Below, one piece after another: positions 34,762 to 45,000 of a stretch of 64,000 bases of DNA. How positions within the stretch are numbered: position 1 is the stretch's first letter; every line of letters begins with the position of its first letter. Below the pieces are notes generated by a model that had not been told where the DNA came from, made no database searches, and saw nothing but the letters and a program-made list of their open reading frames with translations. This DNA is from Candidatus Brockarchaeota archaeon (lineage in GTDB: Archaea > Thermoproteota > EX4484-205 > JAAOZP01). The translations under genes were made by a program, and so were the position numbers. The stretch covers positions 1-64,000 of the forward strand of contig JAFNIX010000003.1 in NCBI GenBank assembly GCA_017601225.1. Direction: 5' to 3'.

Positions 34762-35589
34762 TTAACGCCTGGCTTTAACAATAAACTTACAGGCGGGATC
34801 GCCCTTAGCAATACACTCCGCCTCTACTACACTAACGCTCGTGTTCAAAACGTGTTCAAAAACTCCTGCTAAATATCCTCTGAAGAACTGGCTGAAAGCC
34901 TCTCCTTTCTTCCCTTTGAAAGGCAGGCATTCGAACAATTCTCCAACTATTAGTGTTGCCCCCTCGCTGTTGAAATCGACCACTTCCGCTATACACCAGC
35001 CTTTAGCAGTCCTCTCCGCCAGTATCAGTTTTAAAACGTCCAGCTTACTCATGCGATGCTTATTCAAAACGTTTTTAACCTTGTCTTCCCCGGCTGAAAC
35101 CCCCATCTGGTATAGCACGACAGCCGCCCCGGTTCCAAACTTCTCGTAAAGACTCTCAACAATTCTTCCAAAGGTTTCAACTCTGAACGTGAAGCTTCTC
35201 TCGCCGGAAACAAGGAGTGGGAAGTGCAGGTTATCTATCATCAGCCCGTTAAACCCTTTCTCAGAAAAATTAACCTCTAAGACGCCTTCAATACTCTCCA
35301 AATACTTGACGATGTCCCTCGCCTGAGCGTCGCTGTTTGAAATATCTATGAAAGCACCTATGAGAACAGTGTCTCCCTCCCTGCTAACTGTGTGGAAACC
35401 GGAGAAAAGCTTAACCCTTCTTTCATAAAGAGTCTTAACGACATTTGTGAAAACACCTGGGGTTTTTCTCATCTTTACGGAGATCTCGATGAGTTCAGCG
35501 TCAGGATGCTGCTCGGTGCATAACACTTCCTTCGGATTAAGCCTCTCTATCTTTTCCCCGCTGAGGTTTTTAGCAGGCTTGTCTTCCAT
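34762..35589 (-). CDS. ACT domain - V4R domain protein
   Basis: 275-residue predicted sensor. The first half (~35-105) resembles an ACT-type ligand-binding domain: AELIEISVKMRKTPGVFTNV, then a beta-strand repeat. The second half (~120-273) is a V4R/4-vinyl-reductase domain, ending in AECIAKGDPACKFIVKA with the two Cys typical of that fold. V4R domains bind small hydrophobic ligands and occur in regulators. No DNA-binding domain is present, so it probably acts through a partner. A TATA-like GTTTATAAG and a GAGGGGAAC ribosome site precede ATG 35589. Confidence 0.83.
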   Translation of the reverse strand: MEDKPAKNLSGEKIERLNPKEVLCTEQHPDAELIEISVKMRKTPGVFTNVVKTLYERRVKLFSGFHTVSREGDTVLIGAFIDISNSDAQARDIVKYLESIEGVLEVNFSEKGFNGLMIDNLHFPLLVSGERSFTFRVETFGRIVESLYEKFGTGAAVVLYQMGVSAGEDKVKNVLNKHRMSKLDVLKLILAERTAKGWCIAEVVDFNSEGATLIVGELFECLPFKGKKGEAFSQFFRGYLAGVFEHVLNTSVSVVEAECIAKGDPACKFIVKARR

Positions 35590-35703
35590 GTTCCCCTCGA
35601 AGTCTCATGCTTTCCTTATAAACTTATTTTTCAACCTTAACGAAACAGTTATACGCGCCTCAAAATTGATACCTTTTTTAAAGTTTAGCGTGGTTTAAAT
35701 GTG

Positions 35704-35721
35704 TTCAAAATAGTTTAGAAC
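35704..35721. promoter_or_regulatory. Candidate operator TTCAAAATAGTTTAGAAC
   Basis: Lies between the divergent V4R and aldo/keto reductase genes. It resembles TTCAGAATAGTTCATTAC and TTCAGAACAGTTCAGAAT at 25780-25807 upstream of the roadblock-like gene. A TATA-like TTTAATAAG at 35740-35748 follows and fits aldo/keto reductase ATG 35776. Confidence 0.4.
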
Positions 35722-35775
35722 TCGATTTTCGTAGAATGTTTAATAAGACTAGTGTTATTTCAAAAATAGTGATGC

Positions 35776-36717
35776 ATGTTGGAGTATGTTGAGCTGGGTA
35801 GAAGCGGTTTAAAGGTTTCTGTAATAGGCTTAGGTACTTGGCAGGCGAGTGGGAAAGCCTGGGGTTCTGACGTTGAGGACGATCAAATAGTGAAGGCAAT
35901 AGTCCGGGCCCATGAGCTCGGGGTTAACCTTATAGATACTGCTGAAGCATACGGCGGAGGCCATTCTGAGGAGGTTGTTGCCAGGGCGATAAGGGAGGTT
36001 GGAAGGGAGAACCTTGTCGTCGCCACGAAGGTTCACGGTGGACACTTGAGGTATAACGATGTTTTAAAGGCTGCGGAACACAGTTTAAGGAGGCTTGGAG
36101 TAAGAGAGATAGACCTATACCAGGTTCACTGGCCGGACCCGTGGGAGCAGGTTCCGCTGAAACACACTATGCGCGCCATGGAGAGGCTTTACAAGGAGGG
36201 TAAGATAAGAGCAATCGGCGTCAGCAATTTCGCCGTCAGAGACCTGGAGGAGGCAAAGAGACACTTGTCTGAGGCAAGTATCGTTTCAAACCAGGTTAGG
36301 TATAACATGCTGCAGCGAGAGATTGAGGAGGAGGTTCTGCCCTACTGTAGAAGGGAGAACATAACGGTGATCGCGTATAGTCCTCTGGCTCAGGGAGCGT
36401 TAACCGGAAAGTATGGTTTAAGCAATAAGCCTTCAGACGGTATTAGGAGGGGAAACAAGCTTTTCACGGATGAGAACCTTGCTGAGATAAGCCGTCTCCT
36501 GAAAGTCTTGGATGGGATTGCTAAGGTAAGGGGTAAGACTATTGCTCAGGTCGCTATGAACTGGCTGCTGAGAGAGGGGAATATTGTGCCGATACCTGGG
36601 GCAAAGACCCCTGTGCAGGCTGAGGAGAATGCTGGTGCAGCAGGCTGGAGGCTGAGCGACCGGGAGCTCAAAGAGATAGAGAGTGTTCTCAAAACACTGT
36701 CGATAGACTTCTTCTAA
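35776..36717 (+). CDS. Aldo/keto reductase
   Basis: NAD(P)H-dependent reductase of the AKR superfamily, Kv-beta/YajO type, reducing sugar-derived or other aldehydes. The catalytic tetrad is visible: Asp in LIDTAEAYGGG, Tyr in the same motif, Lys in VVATKVHGG and His in LYQVHWPDP. IGVSNFAVRDLEEA and AYSPLAQGAL are typical of the barrel; PGAKTPVQAEENA near the C terminus forms part of the cofactor site. The length of 313 is normal. It is divergent from the V4R gene and converges on the MFS gene. Confidence 0.93.
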   Translation: MLEYVELGRSGLKVSVIGLGTWQASGKAWGSDVEDDQIVKAIVRAHELGVNLIDTAEAYGGGHSEEVVARAIREVGRENLVVATKVHGGHLRYNDVLKAAEHSLRRLGVREIDLYQVHWPDPWEQVPLKHTMRAMERLYKEGKIRAIGVSNFAVRDLEEAKRHLSEASIVSNQVRYNMLQREIEEEVLPYCRRENITVIAYSPLAQGALTGKYGLSNKPSDGIRRGNKLFTDENLAEISRLLKVLDGIAKVRGKTIAQVAMNWLLREGNIVPIPGAKTPVQAEENAGAAGWRLSDRELKEIESVLKTLSIDFF

Positions 36718-36753
36718 GTTTCTGCGGTGATGAACCTCGCGCACTAAATGTTT

Positions 36754-38016
36754 TTAAAGCCTATTGTGAAGGCTAAGCCGCTTATCCGCCCTTCGGGCCG
36801 AGGGTTTCTCGTTGATTTTTAGAAAGAAAAATCCTGAAGCAAGTCTTCCAGCTGCAGAAACGAAATACCCGGTTTGAAGACTCGCTTGTCTTCCAAAATA
36901 GAGGCTCATTAACTCATCCATGTTCCCTCCAACAGCCGAGCCCATGAAATGCGAGATTCCTGTGATCATGTTGTATATTGAAGTCAGCTCACCAACACGA
37001 TCTTCAGGGATAATGTCTAGAATGTATGGGAGAATTGTTGCATTACCCGCTGCCAACATGATGCCTAGGTAAACGCTAAGGATAGCGAGGTGAAGAAAGC
37101 TTTGGGCGAAGCAGTATGCTAATGGCACTGCGGTTAGAGAGACATAATATATGACCATCAGGCGTTTTTTACCTTTTAATGTGGCTAGGCGTCCCATTAA
37201 AGGTTGAGCTATGAGCGTGGCGATGGTTTGAATTACCGAGATTGCTCCAACCTCAGTCATGCTTAGGTTAAGGATCGTCGCAGTGGTAATGGTGAAAAGA
37301 GGCCACGCGTAAGACATGAAGAAACCCTGAAACGCTGATATTTTTAGGAAGAGCTTGAAATCGACACTCTCATTTATTAAACTAGGTATGTCAGATATTC
37401 TGAATGCGGATATGATGCTTTTGAAACTGGTTTCGCGAATCCTGCCCTCCTTTATCCTTAGGAGTATTATGGACCCAGGTAGGCTTACGGAAACCGCTAT
37501 CACTGAGGGTGCTAGAAGACTCCCTCCTGAGTAGTCTATAAGCCATCCTGAGAATGCTGTTGCAAACAGGCTTCCAAGAAGAGATGCTATATTCATGTTT
37601 GAAACCACGAGGCTTCTTGAGGAGGGTTGCGTTGTCTCTCTTAAAAGAGCGTTCCAAGCAGGGACTGCTGCGGAGCTGAGGAAGAAGTATAGTGCAACTA
37701 GGGCCAAGAATATTTTTGGCTCAGCTGTTAAAGCCATGGGTATCCAGGTGAGCGATGCCGCGATGCTTGTAACAACTATAATGCCAACTCTTCTCCCAAG
37801 CATGTCGCTAAGCCTCCCCCAAGGTACCTGGAGGCTGCTGAGGAAAAGGTTGTTGAAAGAATGCATCCAGCCTATTTCTCCGGGGGAGGCTCCGATTCTG
37901 GCGGCGTAAACATAAATGAATGGAGTAATCATACTGTTGCTTAGAGAGCTTGTGAAAGCCCTTCCGTACATCAGTCTTAGCTTCTTCTTGTTTTCATCAC
38001 CAGCCATCAGAAGCAC
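36754..38016 (-). CDS. MFS transporter
   Basis: Major facilitator protein with about 12 transmembrane helices. The loop 2-3 motif reads GRLSDMLGRRVGI, the classical G-x3-D-R-x-G-R-R type, and its second-half partner is GRLATLKGKKRLMV. It starts ATG 38016 after a short charged segment. The divergent gene is a Gfo/Idh/MocA oxidoreductase, which suggests that the carrier may take up a sugar or polyol; this is inference. The length of 420 is normal. Confidence 0.9.
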   Translation of the reverse strand: MLLMAGDENKKKLRLMYGRAFTSSLSNSMITPFIYVYAARIGASPGEIGWMHSFNNLFLSSLQVPWGRLSDMLGRRVGIIVVTSIAASLTWIPMALTAEPKIFLALVALYFFLSSAAVPAWNALLRETTQPSSRSLVVSNMNIASLLGSLFATAFSGWLIDYSGGSLLAPSVIAVSVSLPGSIILLRIKEGRIRETSFKSIISAFRISDIPSLINESVDFKLFLKISAFQGFFMSYAWPLFTITTATILNLSMTEVGAISVIQTIATLIAQPLMGRLATLKGKKRLMVIYYVSLTAVPLAYCFAQSFLHLAILSVYLGIMLAAGNATILPYILDIIPEDRVGELTSIYNMITGISHFMGSAVGGNMDELMSLYFGRQASLQTGYFVSAAGRLASGFFFLKINEKPSARRADKRLSLHNRL

Positions 38017-38131
38017 CGGGGATAACTGCAGCTTTTAAACTCTTTTTCGTCGAGACAAAGATGGTTTCGGACTCTTGAAAAAGAGGGCTCCCGTAAATCT
38101 TATTAAAAACCTCTTTCTTCCACCGGTTAAA

Positions 38132-39193
38132 ATGAGCATAATCAAGGTGGGTATAGTTGGTTGCGGCGGAATAGCGAGAGGAACCCATGTTCCATACTAT
38201 AGGAAGATGAGCGATGTTGAAGTCGTTGCATGCGCCGACGTTGATGTTGAGGCTGCGAGAAGCTTAGCTGAGGATTTTAAAATACCGCGCTACTACACGG
38301 ATTTCAACGAAATGTTTGATAAGGAGGAGCTTGACGCGGTAAGCGTCTGCACCCCAAACATGTTCCACAAGGATCCAACTGTCGCAGCGTTGAAGGCTGG
38401 TGCAGATGTTTTGACGGAGAAGCCTATGGCCGGCAACCTGAGGGACGCGTTGGAGATGTATGAAACGTCTAAGAGGACTGGTAGAATACTTATTGTAGGT
38501 TTTCAGACTAGGTTTAAACCTGATTTAAACATGTTGAGGAACATGGTTAACGAAGGTGAACTAGGTGAAATCTACTATTCTAGGGCGATGGCTTTGAGAA
38601 GGTGGGGAATACCCCCAAGAAAAACCTTCATCAGCAGGAAGCTTGCGGGGGCAGGCCCGTTGTTCGACATAGGTTGCTACGCCGTTGACTTCACGATGTA
38701 TATTATGAATTTTCCTCAGCCTAAATCGGCCTTCGGAGTGTTTTACACTAAATTCGGAAACAATCCTGAAATGGCTAAGCGAGGCTGCTGGGGTGGAACA
38801 TGGAGCCCAATCGAGTTCGAGGTTGAGGATAATGCTTTCGGCATGGTTAAGTTTAAAAACGGTTACACAATGCTTCTTGAGACGAACTGGGCTTCATTCA
38901 TAGATAGAGATAGGTTCAGCGTTGAACTACTTGGGACGAGCGGCGGAGCCCAGCTGGATCCGTTCGAAATATACAGGGAGATTCAGGGTGTTAGGGTGAC
39001 AATTAGGCCACAGGATCAGATGCCAAACGTAGACATATATGAGATGAGAATCCGGAAGTTCATAGAGTCGGTTAAAGAAGGCAGGCCGCTGTTCTCTCCA
39101 GCCATAGAGGGACTCAGGGTTCAGGCTATTCTTGAAGCAATATACAGGTCTGCAGTTGAGGATAGGGAAATTCCTGTCGAATGGGACTTCTAA
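38132..39193 (+). CDS. Gfo/Idh/MocA family oxidoreductase
   Basis: NAD(P)-dependent sugar or polyol oxidoreductase. The Rossmann motif is VGIVGCGGIARGTHVPYY at the N terminus, followed by VVACADVD, SVCTPNMFH and the catalytic-Lys motif TEKPMAGNL. The C-terminal half has FDIGCYAVDF and the beta-sheet substrate domain. I use ATG 38132, directly before the Rossmann fold; the frame could begin at 38075 but would add an unlikely basic leader. The length is 353. The substrate is unknown. Confidence 0.92.
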   Translation: MSIIKVGIVGCGGIARGTHVPYYRKMSDVEVVACADVDVEAARSLAEDFKIPRYYTDFNEMFDKEELDAVSVCTPNMFHKDPTVAALKAGADVLTEKPMAGNLRDALEMYETSKRTGRILIVGFQTRFKPDLNMLRNMVNEGELGEIYYSRAMALRRWGIPPRKTFISRKLAGAGPLFDIGCYAVDFTMYIMNFPQPKSAFGVFYTKFGNNPEMAKRGCWGGTWSPIEFEVEDNAFGMVKFKNGYTMLLETNWASFIDRDRFSVELLGTSGGAQLDPFEIYREIQGVRVTIRPQDQMPNVDIYEMRIRKFIESVKEGRPLFSPAIEGLRVQAILEAIYRSAVEDREIPVEWDF

Positions 39194-39293
39194 ATCCTGT
39201 TTAAAAGAAAACCGCTTTTTCAAAAAATGAAAACGCTTGGATGAGGCTACCATATTAGGCGGGGAAAAACACGTATCCTTTAGCCATGGGCTG

Positions 39294-40310
39294 TCAAACG
39301 CGTTGAACCAAGTATTCCTTTATTGATTCGGCTGCGATCAAGCCTGATTTCAAAGCCGGCCCTATTAGAGAGGGCCCTGATTCAACGTCTCCAGCTGCGA
39401 AAACACCTTTCCAACTCGTCCTCCTCTTATCGTCCACAATTATCCTGCCATCTTCAGCCACACGTATCCTGCTCGAGTATCTCTTGAAGGGCGGTGTGGA
39501 TAGTCCTCCTGTCGCAACTATTACTGAGTCGACTTCAAATGCTTTCTCCGACCCGGGGACAGGTATGGGAGAGGGCCTCCCACTCCCATCAGGAGGGCCT
39601 AGCTTAATATCCATGGTTATCATCTGCCTAACCCTTCCGTCTTCCCCCTTGAATCTGACAGGGGTCTTAAGCTCAACTATTTTAACGCCCTTCTCCTCAA
39701 GCATTTTAAGCTCTTTTTCACCCGCCGGCGCCTCTCTCCTGGTTCTCCTGTAAACTAGTGAAACCTCCTTAACACCTATTTCAAGAGCTAGTAGAGCCGA
39801 GTCTACTGCTGTTAACCCTGCCCCAATTACTGCTACGGAGCTTCCTAGGCTTGGGAGGCTTGAAGGCGGGGAGTAGCCGAACTTCGTCAAATAGTATTTT
39901 ACGATATATGGTGCTGCGTGAAAAATGCCGTCAAGCTCCTCTCCTTCAACGTTCAGCTTCCGCGGCTCCCATGCGCCTGTTGCTATCAGAGTGGCATCAT
40001 ATTTCTCAACTATCTCGCTGAAATCGATATCGAAGACATCTGAATCGTGAACCTTCTTGCCGAGGTGAAAGTAAACCCCTTTCTCAGAAAGCTCTTTCAC
40101 ACCCTCCCTGACCCTTTTCTTCGGGACTCTAAACTCAGGGATGCCGAATAAGAGTAGGCCTCCCGCCTCTGGCAGCATATCGTAAACATCAACCTCGACT
40201 CCTTCGCAGATCAAGAAGCCTGCTGCAGTTAATCCCGCTGGCCCAGCACCGATTATCGCAACCCTCCCCTTTAATCGCGGAGCTATTTCCCTACATTTTA
40301 TGAATTTCAA
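39294..40310 (-). CDS. GltD-like FAD/NAD(P) oxidoreductase
   Basis: Flavoprotein resembling the C-terminal two thirds of the glutamate synthase small subunit (or NfnB), which moves electrons between NAD(P)H and a partner. It has two dinucleotide motifs, IIGAGPAGLTAAG near residue 19 and VIGAGLTAVDSAL near 160, plus GGLLLFGIPEFRVPK and VFAAGDVESGP. The N-terminal double 4Fe-4S domain of GltD is absent (338 residues). No glutamate synthase large subunit is in the window, so the partner is unknown. Confidence 0.88.
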   Translation of the reverse strand: MKFIKCREIAPRLKGRVAIIGAGPAGLTAAGFLICEGVEVDVYDMLPEAGGLLLFGIPEFRVPKKRVREGVKELSEKGVYFHLGKKVHDSDVFDIDFSEIVEKYDATLIATGAWEPRKLNVEGEELDGIFHAAPYIVKYYLTKFGYSPPSSLPSLGSSVAVIGAGLTAVDSALLALEIGVKEVSLVYRRTRREAPAGEKELKMLEEKGVKIVELKTPVRFKGEDGRVRQMITMDIKLGPPDGSGRPSPIPVPGSEKAFEVDSVIVATGGLSTPPFKRYSSRIRVAEDGRIIVDDKRRTSWKGVFAAGDVESGPSLIGPALKSGLIAAESIKEYLVQRV

Positions 40311-40419
40311 GGCGTTTGCAGGATTATTCTAGTCCTAAAAAACTTTTTGATACCGATATGTTTGCCCGTACAATTATTTGGGAGGAAACGCTTATTACAG
40401 GGTTACTGTGATTTCCGCC

Positions 40420-42042
40420 ATGCGTACAAACTACATATTTGTAACCGGAGGAGTTATCAGCGGGATAGGGAAGGGTATTACCGCCGCCTCGATAGGTAAG
40501 ATTCTCCAAGCGAGAGGCTATCGAGTAACCGCTGTGAAGATAGATCCTTATCTGAACTATGACGCTGGCACCCTCAGGCCGACTGAACATGGCGAGGTCT
40601 GGGTTACTGAAGACGCTGGCGAGATAGATCAGGATCTTGGACACTACGAGAGGTTCCTAGACATAAATATTCCTAAGAGGAACAATATTACAACCGGTCA
40701 AGTATATGGGGCGGTTATCGAGAGGGAGAGGAGGGGTGAATACTTAGGCAAGACGGTCGAGGTTATTCCGCATATAACTGACGAGATAAAACGCAGAATA
40801 AGGGCTGCAGCTGAGGAGGCTGAAGCCGACTTCACCATTGTCGAAATAGGGGGGACAGTCGGCGAGTATCAGAGTGAAATCTACTACATGGCTGCGAGAA
40901 TGATGAAGGGTGATGGAGACAGGGTGATATTCATACACGTAGCGTATCTTCCGATTCCAAAGCACTTGGGTGAGATGAAGACTAAGCCGGTTCAACAATC
41001 TGTTGAAAAGCTAGGTGAACTCGGGATACAGCCGGATTTCATAATCTGTAGAGCTGAAGGCTTCATAGATGATGTGAGGAAGGAGAAAATATCAATATTC
41101 TGTAACGTTCCTAAAGACCATATTATCTCAAACCCTGACTTAGAGAACGTTTACGAGCTTCCATTAATATTTGAGCAACAGAACCTTGGAAAGAAGATCG
41201 TGGAAAAGTTCGGTATGGGGCTGAGGGAACCTAAGCTTGACGACTGGAAACAGTTCGTTGATGCTTTAAACAATGCTACGAGGAAAGTAAAGATAGGAAT
41301 AGTTGGGAAGTATTTTGAGACTGGTGAATACAGGCTTCCAGATGCTTATATTTCTGTAATAGAGGCTGTTAAACATGCTTGTGCCACCTTTTTTGTTAAA
41401 CCAGTATTCGCGTTCATAGATTCAACGGATTTCGAAATGGATTCTGACAGGCTTTCGATTCTTGATGAGCTTAACGGGGTGATTGTCCCAGGCGGGTTTG
41501 GTACAAAAGGTATTGAAGGTAAAATAGCTACAATAAACCATGTTAGGGTGAAGAAAATACCTTTTTTAGGCCTCTGCCTAGGGCTTCAGCTTGCTGTCGT
41601 GGAGTATGCGAGAAACGCGATCGGTCTTGAAAGAGCTAATTCAACGGAGTTTGACCCAGATACGCCTCACCCGGTTATTGATATTCTTCCGGAGCAGAAG
41701 GAAATATTGAAAGAATCAAGATATGGTGCTTCAATGAGACTGGGTGCATACCCTGCTGTTTTAAAACCTGGGACGCTTGTCTCTAGGCTTTACGGAGGGG
41801 CTTCAATAATTTACGAGAGACATAGGCATCGATACGAGGTGAATCCTAAGTATCATGAAAAACTTCAGAGCCACGGGATGATTTTTTCAGGAGTTTCTCC
41901 GGACGGTAGGCTTGTGGAGTTCATAGAGCTCGATAATCACCCATTCTTTGTAGCAACGCAGGCACATCCCGAGTTTAAATCTCGACCGCTTAAACCTGCT
42001 CCGCTTTTTAAGGGCTTTATAGATGCATGTATCCGAGGATAA
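40420..42042 (+). CDS. pyrG: CTP synthase
   Basis: Makes CTP from UTP, ATP and glutamine. The N-terminal amidoligase domain begins NYIFVTGGVISGIGKGITAA and contains KIDPYLNYDAGT, PTEHGEVWVTEDAGE and EIGGTVGEYQS. The C-terminal glutaminase domain has FLGLCLGLQLAVVEYARN with the nucleophile Cys, RHRHRYEVNP and the catalytic His-x-Glu in QAHPEFKSRP. Both domains are complete (540 residues). I use ATG 40420 because it gives the standard N terminus; an in-frame start at 40378 would add 14 residues. Confidence 0.97.
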   Translation: MRTNYIFVTGGVISGIGKGITAASIGKILQARGYRVTAVKIDPYLNYDAGTLRPTEHGEVWVTEDAGEIDQDLGHYERFLDINIPKRNNITTGQVYGAVIERERRGEYLGKTVEVIPHITDEIKRRIRAAAEEAEADFTIVEIGGTVGEYQSEIYYMAARMMKGDGDRVIFIHVAYLPIPKHLGEMKTKPVQQSVEKLGELGIQPDFIICRAEGFIDDVRKEKISIFCNVPKDHIISNPDLENVYELPLIFEQQNLGKKIVEKFGMGLREPKLDDWKQFVDALNNATRKVKIGIVGKYFETGEYRLPDAYISVIEAVKHACATFFVKPVFAFIDSTDFEMDSDRLSILDELNGVIVPGGFGTKGIEGKIATINHVRVKKIPFLGLCLGLQLAVVEYARNAIGLERANSTEFDPDTPHPVIDILPEQKEILKESRYGASMRLGAYPAVLKPGTLVSRLYGGASIIYERHRHRYEVNPKYHEKLQSHGMIFSGVSPDGRLVEFIELDNHPFFVATQAHPEFKSRPLKPAPLFKGFIDACIRG

Positions 42043-42063
42043 TTTTTCTTTTATTGAAATACC

Positions 42064-45000
42064 CTATTCTGCTCTTCTTAACTTCTCCATGGTGTCTTCT
42101 ATTTCTCTGTATAGTTTAAACAATAATTCCTGCCAATTTCTCTTCCCAAGTTCAATTCTGTCCATTTCCGCTTCCAACATGCTTGTGAATTCTTCCGAAA
42201 CAAACCTTGCAGTGTTTTCTTCTCTCTTAAGAAAGTTATAAATCGTTTTTCCTAGGCTCGTGGGTATGAGGAACTGCTTTCTCTCTATTACGTAGCCTCT
42301 TTCCAGCAAAGTTTGAATTATCATTGCGTATGTTGAAGGTCTACCTATGCCCTTTTCCTTCATCTCCTGCACAACGCTTGCCCATGTATGGGGATAGGCT
42401 TTGGGTCTTTCTAGAAGCTTTTTAGAAGTTGAAACCACTATTCTACCCTCAAATGATGGGTGAGTCTCTAGTGGGAGTGAAAGGTTAAAGCCTTCCTCCA
42501 GAATATCTGTAACAATCTCGATCTCTTTTTCAATATTAAGAGCTTTAACCCTCAGCCTTACGACTTTAACTTTACACTCCTTCAACTGACTTGCTATGAA
42601 TCTTTTAAAAATCAAATCGTAAAGCATGGCATGATCTGTGTTTAAATTTTTTATCTGACCCACGGATATCATAGTCTTGATATCTTCAACATCAATCGGT
42701 CTTGTTGGCCGTATGCACTCGTGAGCCCTTTCCGTATCCCACATTCTTGGATGAAAATATGACGGTGAAAAATTTTCCTCTATATACTCTTTTGCTAGGG
42801 TGATGCCTGCTTCTGAAACCCTTACTGAATCTGTCCTATGGTAAGTTATGTAACCTGTTTCAAAAAGATCTTGTGCCAGCTGCATGGTTTTAGTGGGGCT
42901 GAACTTCAGTTTATCTGCAGCATCTCTAAGCAAAGTATCGGTTCTATATGGTGGAGGAGGAACTCTGGTTTCCACTTTTTCTTCCAAAACCTTAAGTTCA
43001 ACTTCTTCTAGCATATCGATAAAGCTTTCCGCTTCTTTTTTATTTTCAAAAGGAAATTCCAGTCTAAGTGTCTTACCATTCTTCTTTAAATTTATCAATA
43101 CTATGAAGAACTTCCTCTTGCTGAGATTGTCTCTTTCTATTATCCAGCCTAATACTGGTGTTTGAACTCTTCCGGCAGAAAGCCAGCTCTTATTGAAAGC
43201 CTTCTGTAAATATTGTGACAATTCGAAGCCGATCCACCTGTCCGCAATCCTTCTAACGAGCTGAGCCTGAACCATGTTAAAGTTGAAATTCCTCGGTTCT
43301 TTTATGGCTCTGATTATTGCTTTTCTAGTGACTTCGTGGAACTCTATTCGTTCAACCTGTTTGACAAAGGGTCTTAACAGAAGCATCAAATCGTACGAAA
43401 TTTTCTCGCCTTCCGTATCTGGATCAGTAGCTATTAAAACTCTATCGCTCTCCATCCCTATGTCTATAAGGCTTTCCACGGCTTTCCCTCTGCCTTCTAT
43501 AATCTCATACTCTGGAACTATCTTGTCACCTACAAAAACTCCGTGAAAATGCTTATTTTTCACTAAATCGAAAACATGGCCTAGCGAAGCTGTTATCAGC
43601 AGATAATTGTCTCCTGTAACCGTTTCATATACTTTATGTCCGTTTATCAGTCTAACCATCGGTCTGCCAAAGAAACTTGCTACAGTCCTGGCTTTATTCG
43701 GCGATTCCACAACAATGAGTGCGGGTTTTAAAATATCTTGCGTTTTTGCTCCAGCTCTACCTTCAAGTATTCTTTTCACCGCTTCTCTTTCTTCTTCAAC
43801 TTCCTTTAGCAGCTTTTCTAACTCAATACTGTTTACGTCAACAAAATTTATCTCCTCGCCAAACCATCTCGCTTTCTTCTGAAGATGATGGAAAGATTTT
43901 TCATCATCAACCAATATAAGCGAAAAACCCTTTGTCAACCCCTGAGCATAAAGTCTCGAGGTCCTTCCGCTAGCTTGAAGATAGGCAGTGGCATCCGAAA
44001 TTATTATTATAAATCCTTCCGTTGTCCTTCTTAAAGATACCTCTCTAGATCTTTCTATACTTTCTGAAACTTCCCTGTCTTCCAAGAACTCTGTTATTTC
44101 GCTTCGAATACGTTGTAAATTGGCTTTCGCCTTTTCATTAATAATTTTGTCTTCTTCAGAAAGAAAGAGTGATGAATGTTTCAGGAATCTCAACCAGCTG
44201 TCTATTTTCGGTAGAAATTTTTTCAAATAGTCGTGTTTGGAAGCTATGCTTCTAATGGAAGCGACAAGCCAAAGAAGATGCATCACGTTTTCCTCGATTC
44301 GAAGGCTTACAACAATCTTTGGAACGCCGAAGAATAACGCGTATTTGACGACGTGAGGCAGGTCTAAACCCCTCGCCAACGGGTTCCTGTAGCTTGCTAT
44401 TCCAACTAAAACATCTATTTCCCCTTTCTCATATTTCTTAATGCTTTCCTCTCCAAGTTCTTCATATGAAAGAGCTTCAACTCCATTTTCCTGTAGGAGA
44501 TGAACAATGTGGTTGACATATCCCCTGCCCTTTTCTGAGGGAATGAATACTAGTCCTCCCTTACCCAGTTTCTTAACCCAATTCACCAGGTCATTCTCCC
44601 CCTTAGAATAGGAGAAGGCGTCGACAACATTCCTAATGTAGAAGGCTGGTCTACCCACTTCAAATCCAAGCAGTTCTTTATATAACCTTATTCTACTACT
44701 TCGAGGATTAGAAGTTGCTGACGAAACAACTATTACTCCTCTCGCTTTCATAGAAATCTTTTTAATCTCTTCGCTGAGGGTCTTAATGTCCTCTTTATTT
44801 CTAGTTTTTCTTGTCTTTATTAATTTCATAGTCTTTTCAATGTCTTCCTTTTCAAAATTAATTAGGTATAATGATTTGTCTATATTTTTCGCTGTCTTTA
44901 GAAAGGAATCCACATCATCGATGAAGATAAAATCTAATGGCCTAGGCATGATATCGTAATTCCTGTATAAAAACATTGATGTTGAAACCATAATCCTGAA

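Noticed and set aside
36727-36760. C/D-box RNA candidate (GTGATGA)
   Set aside because: A C-box-like match only; no CTGA D box within a suitable distance outside the neighbouring gene.
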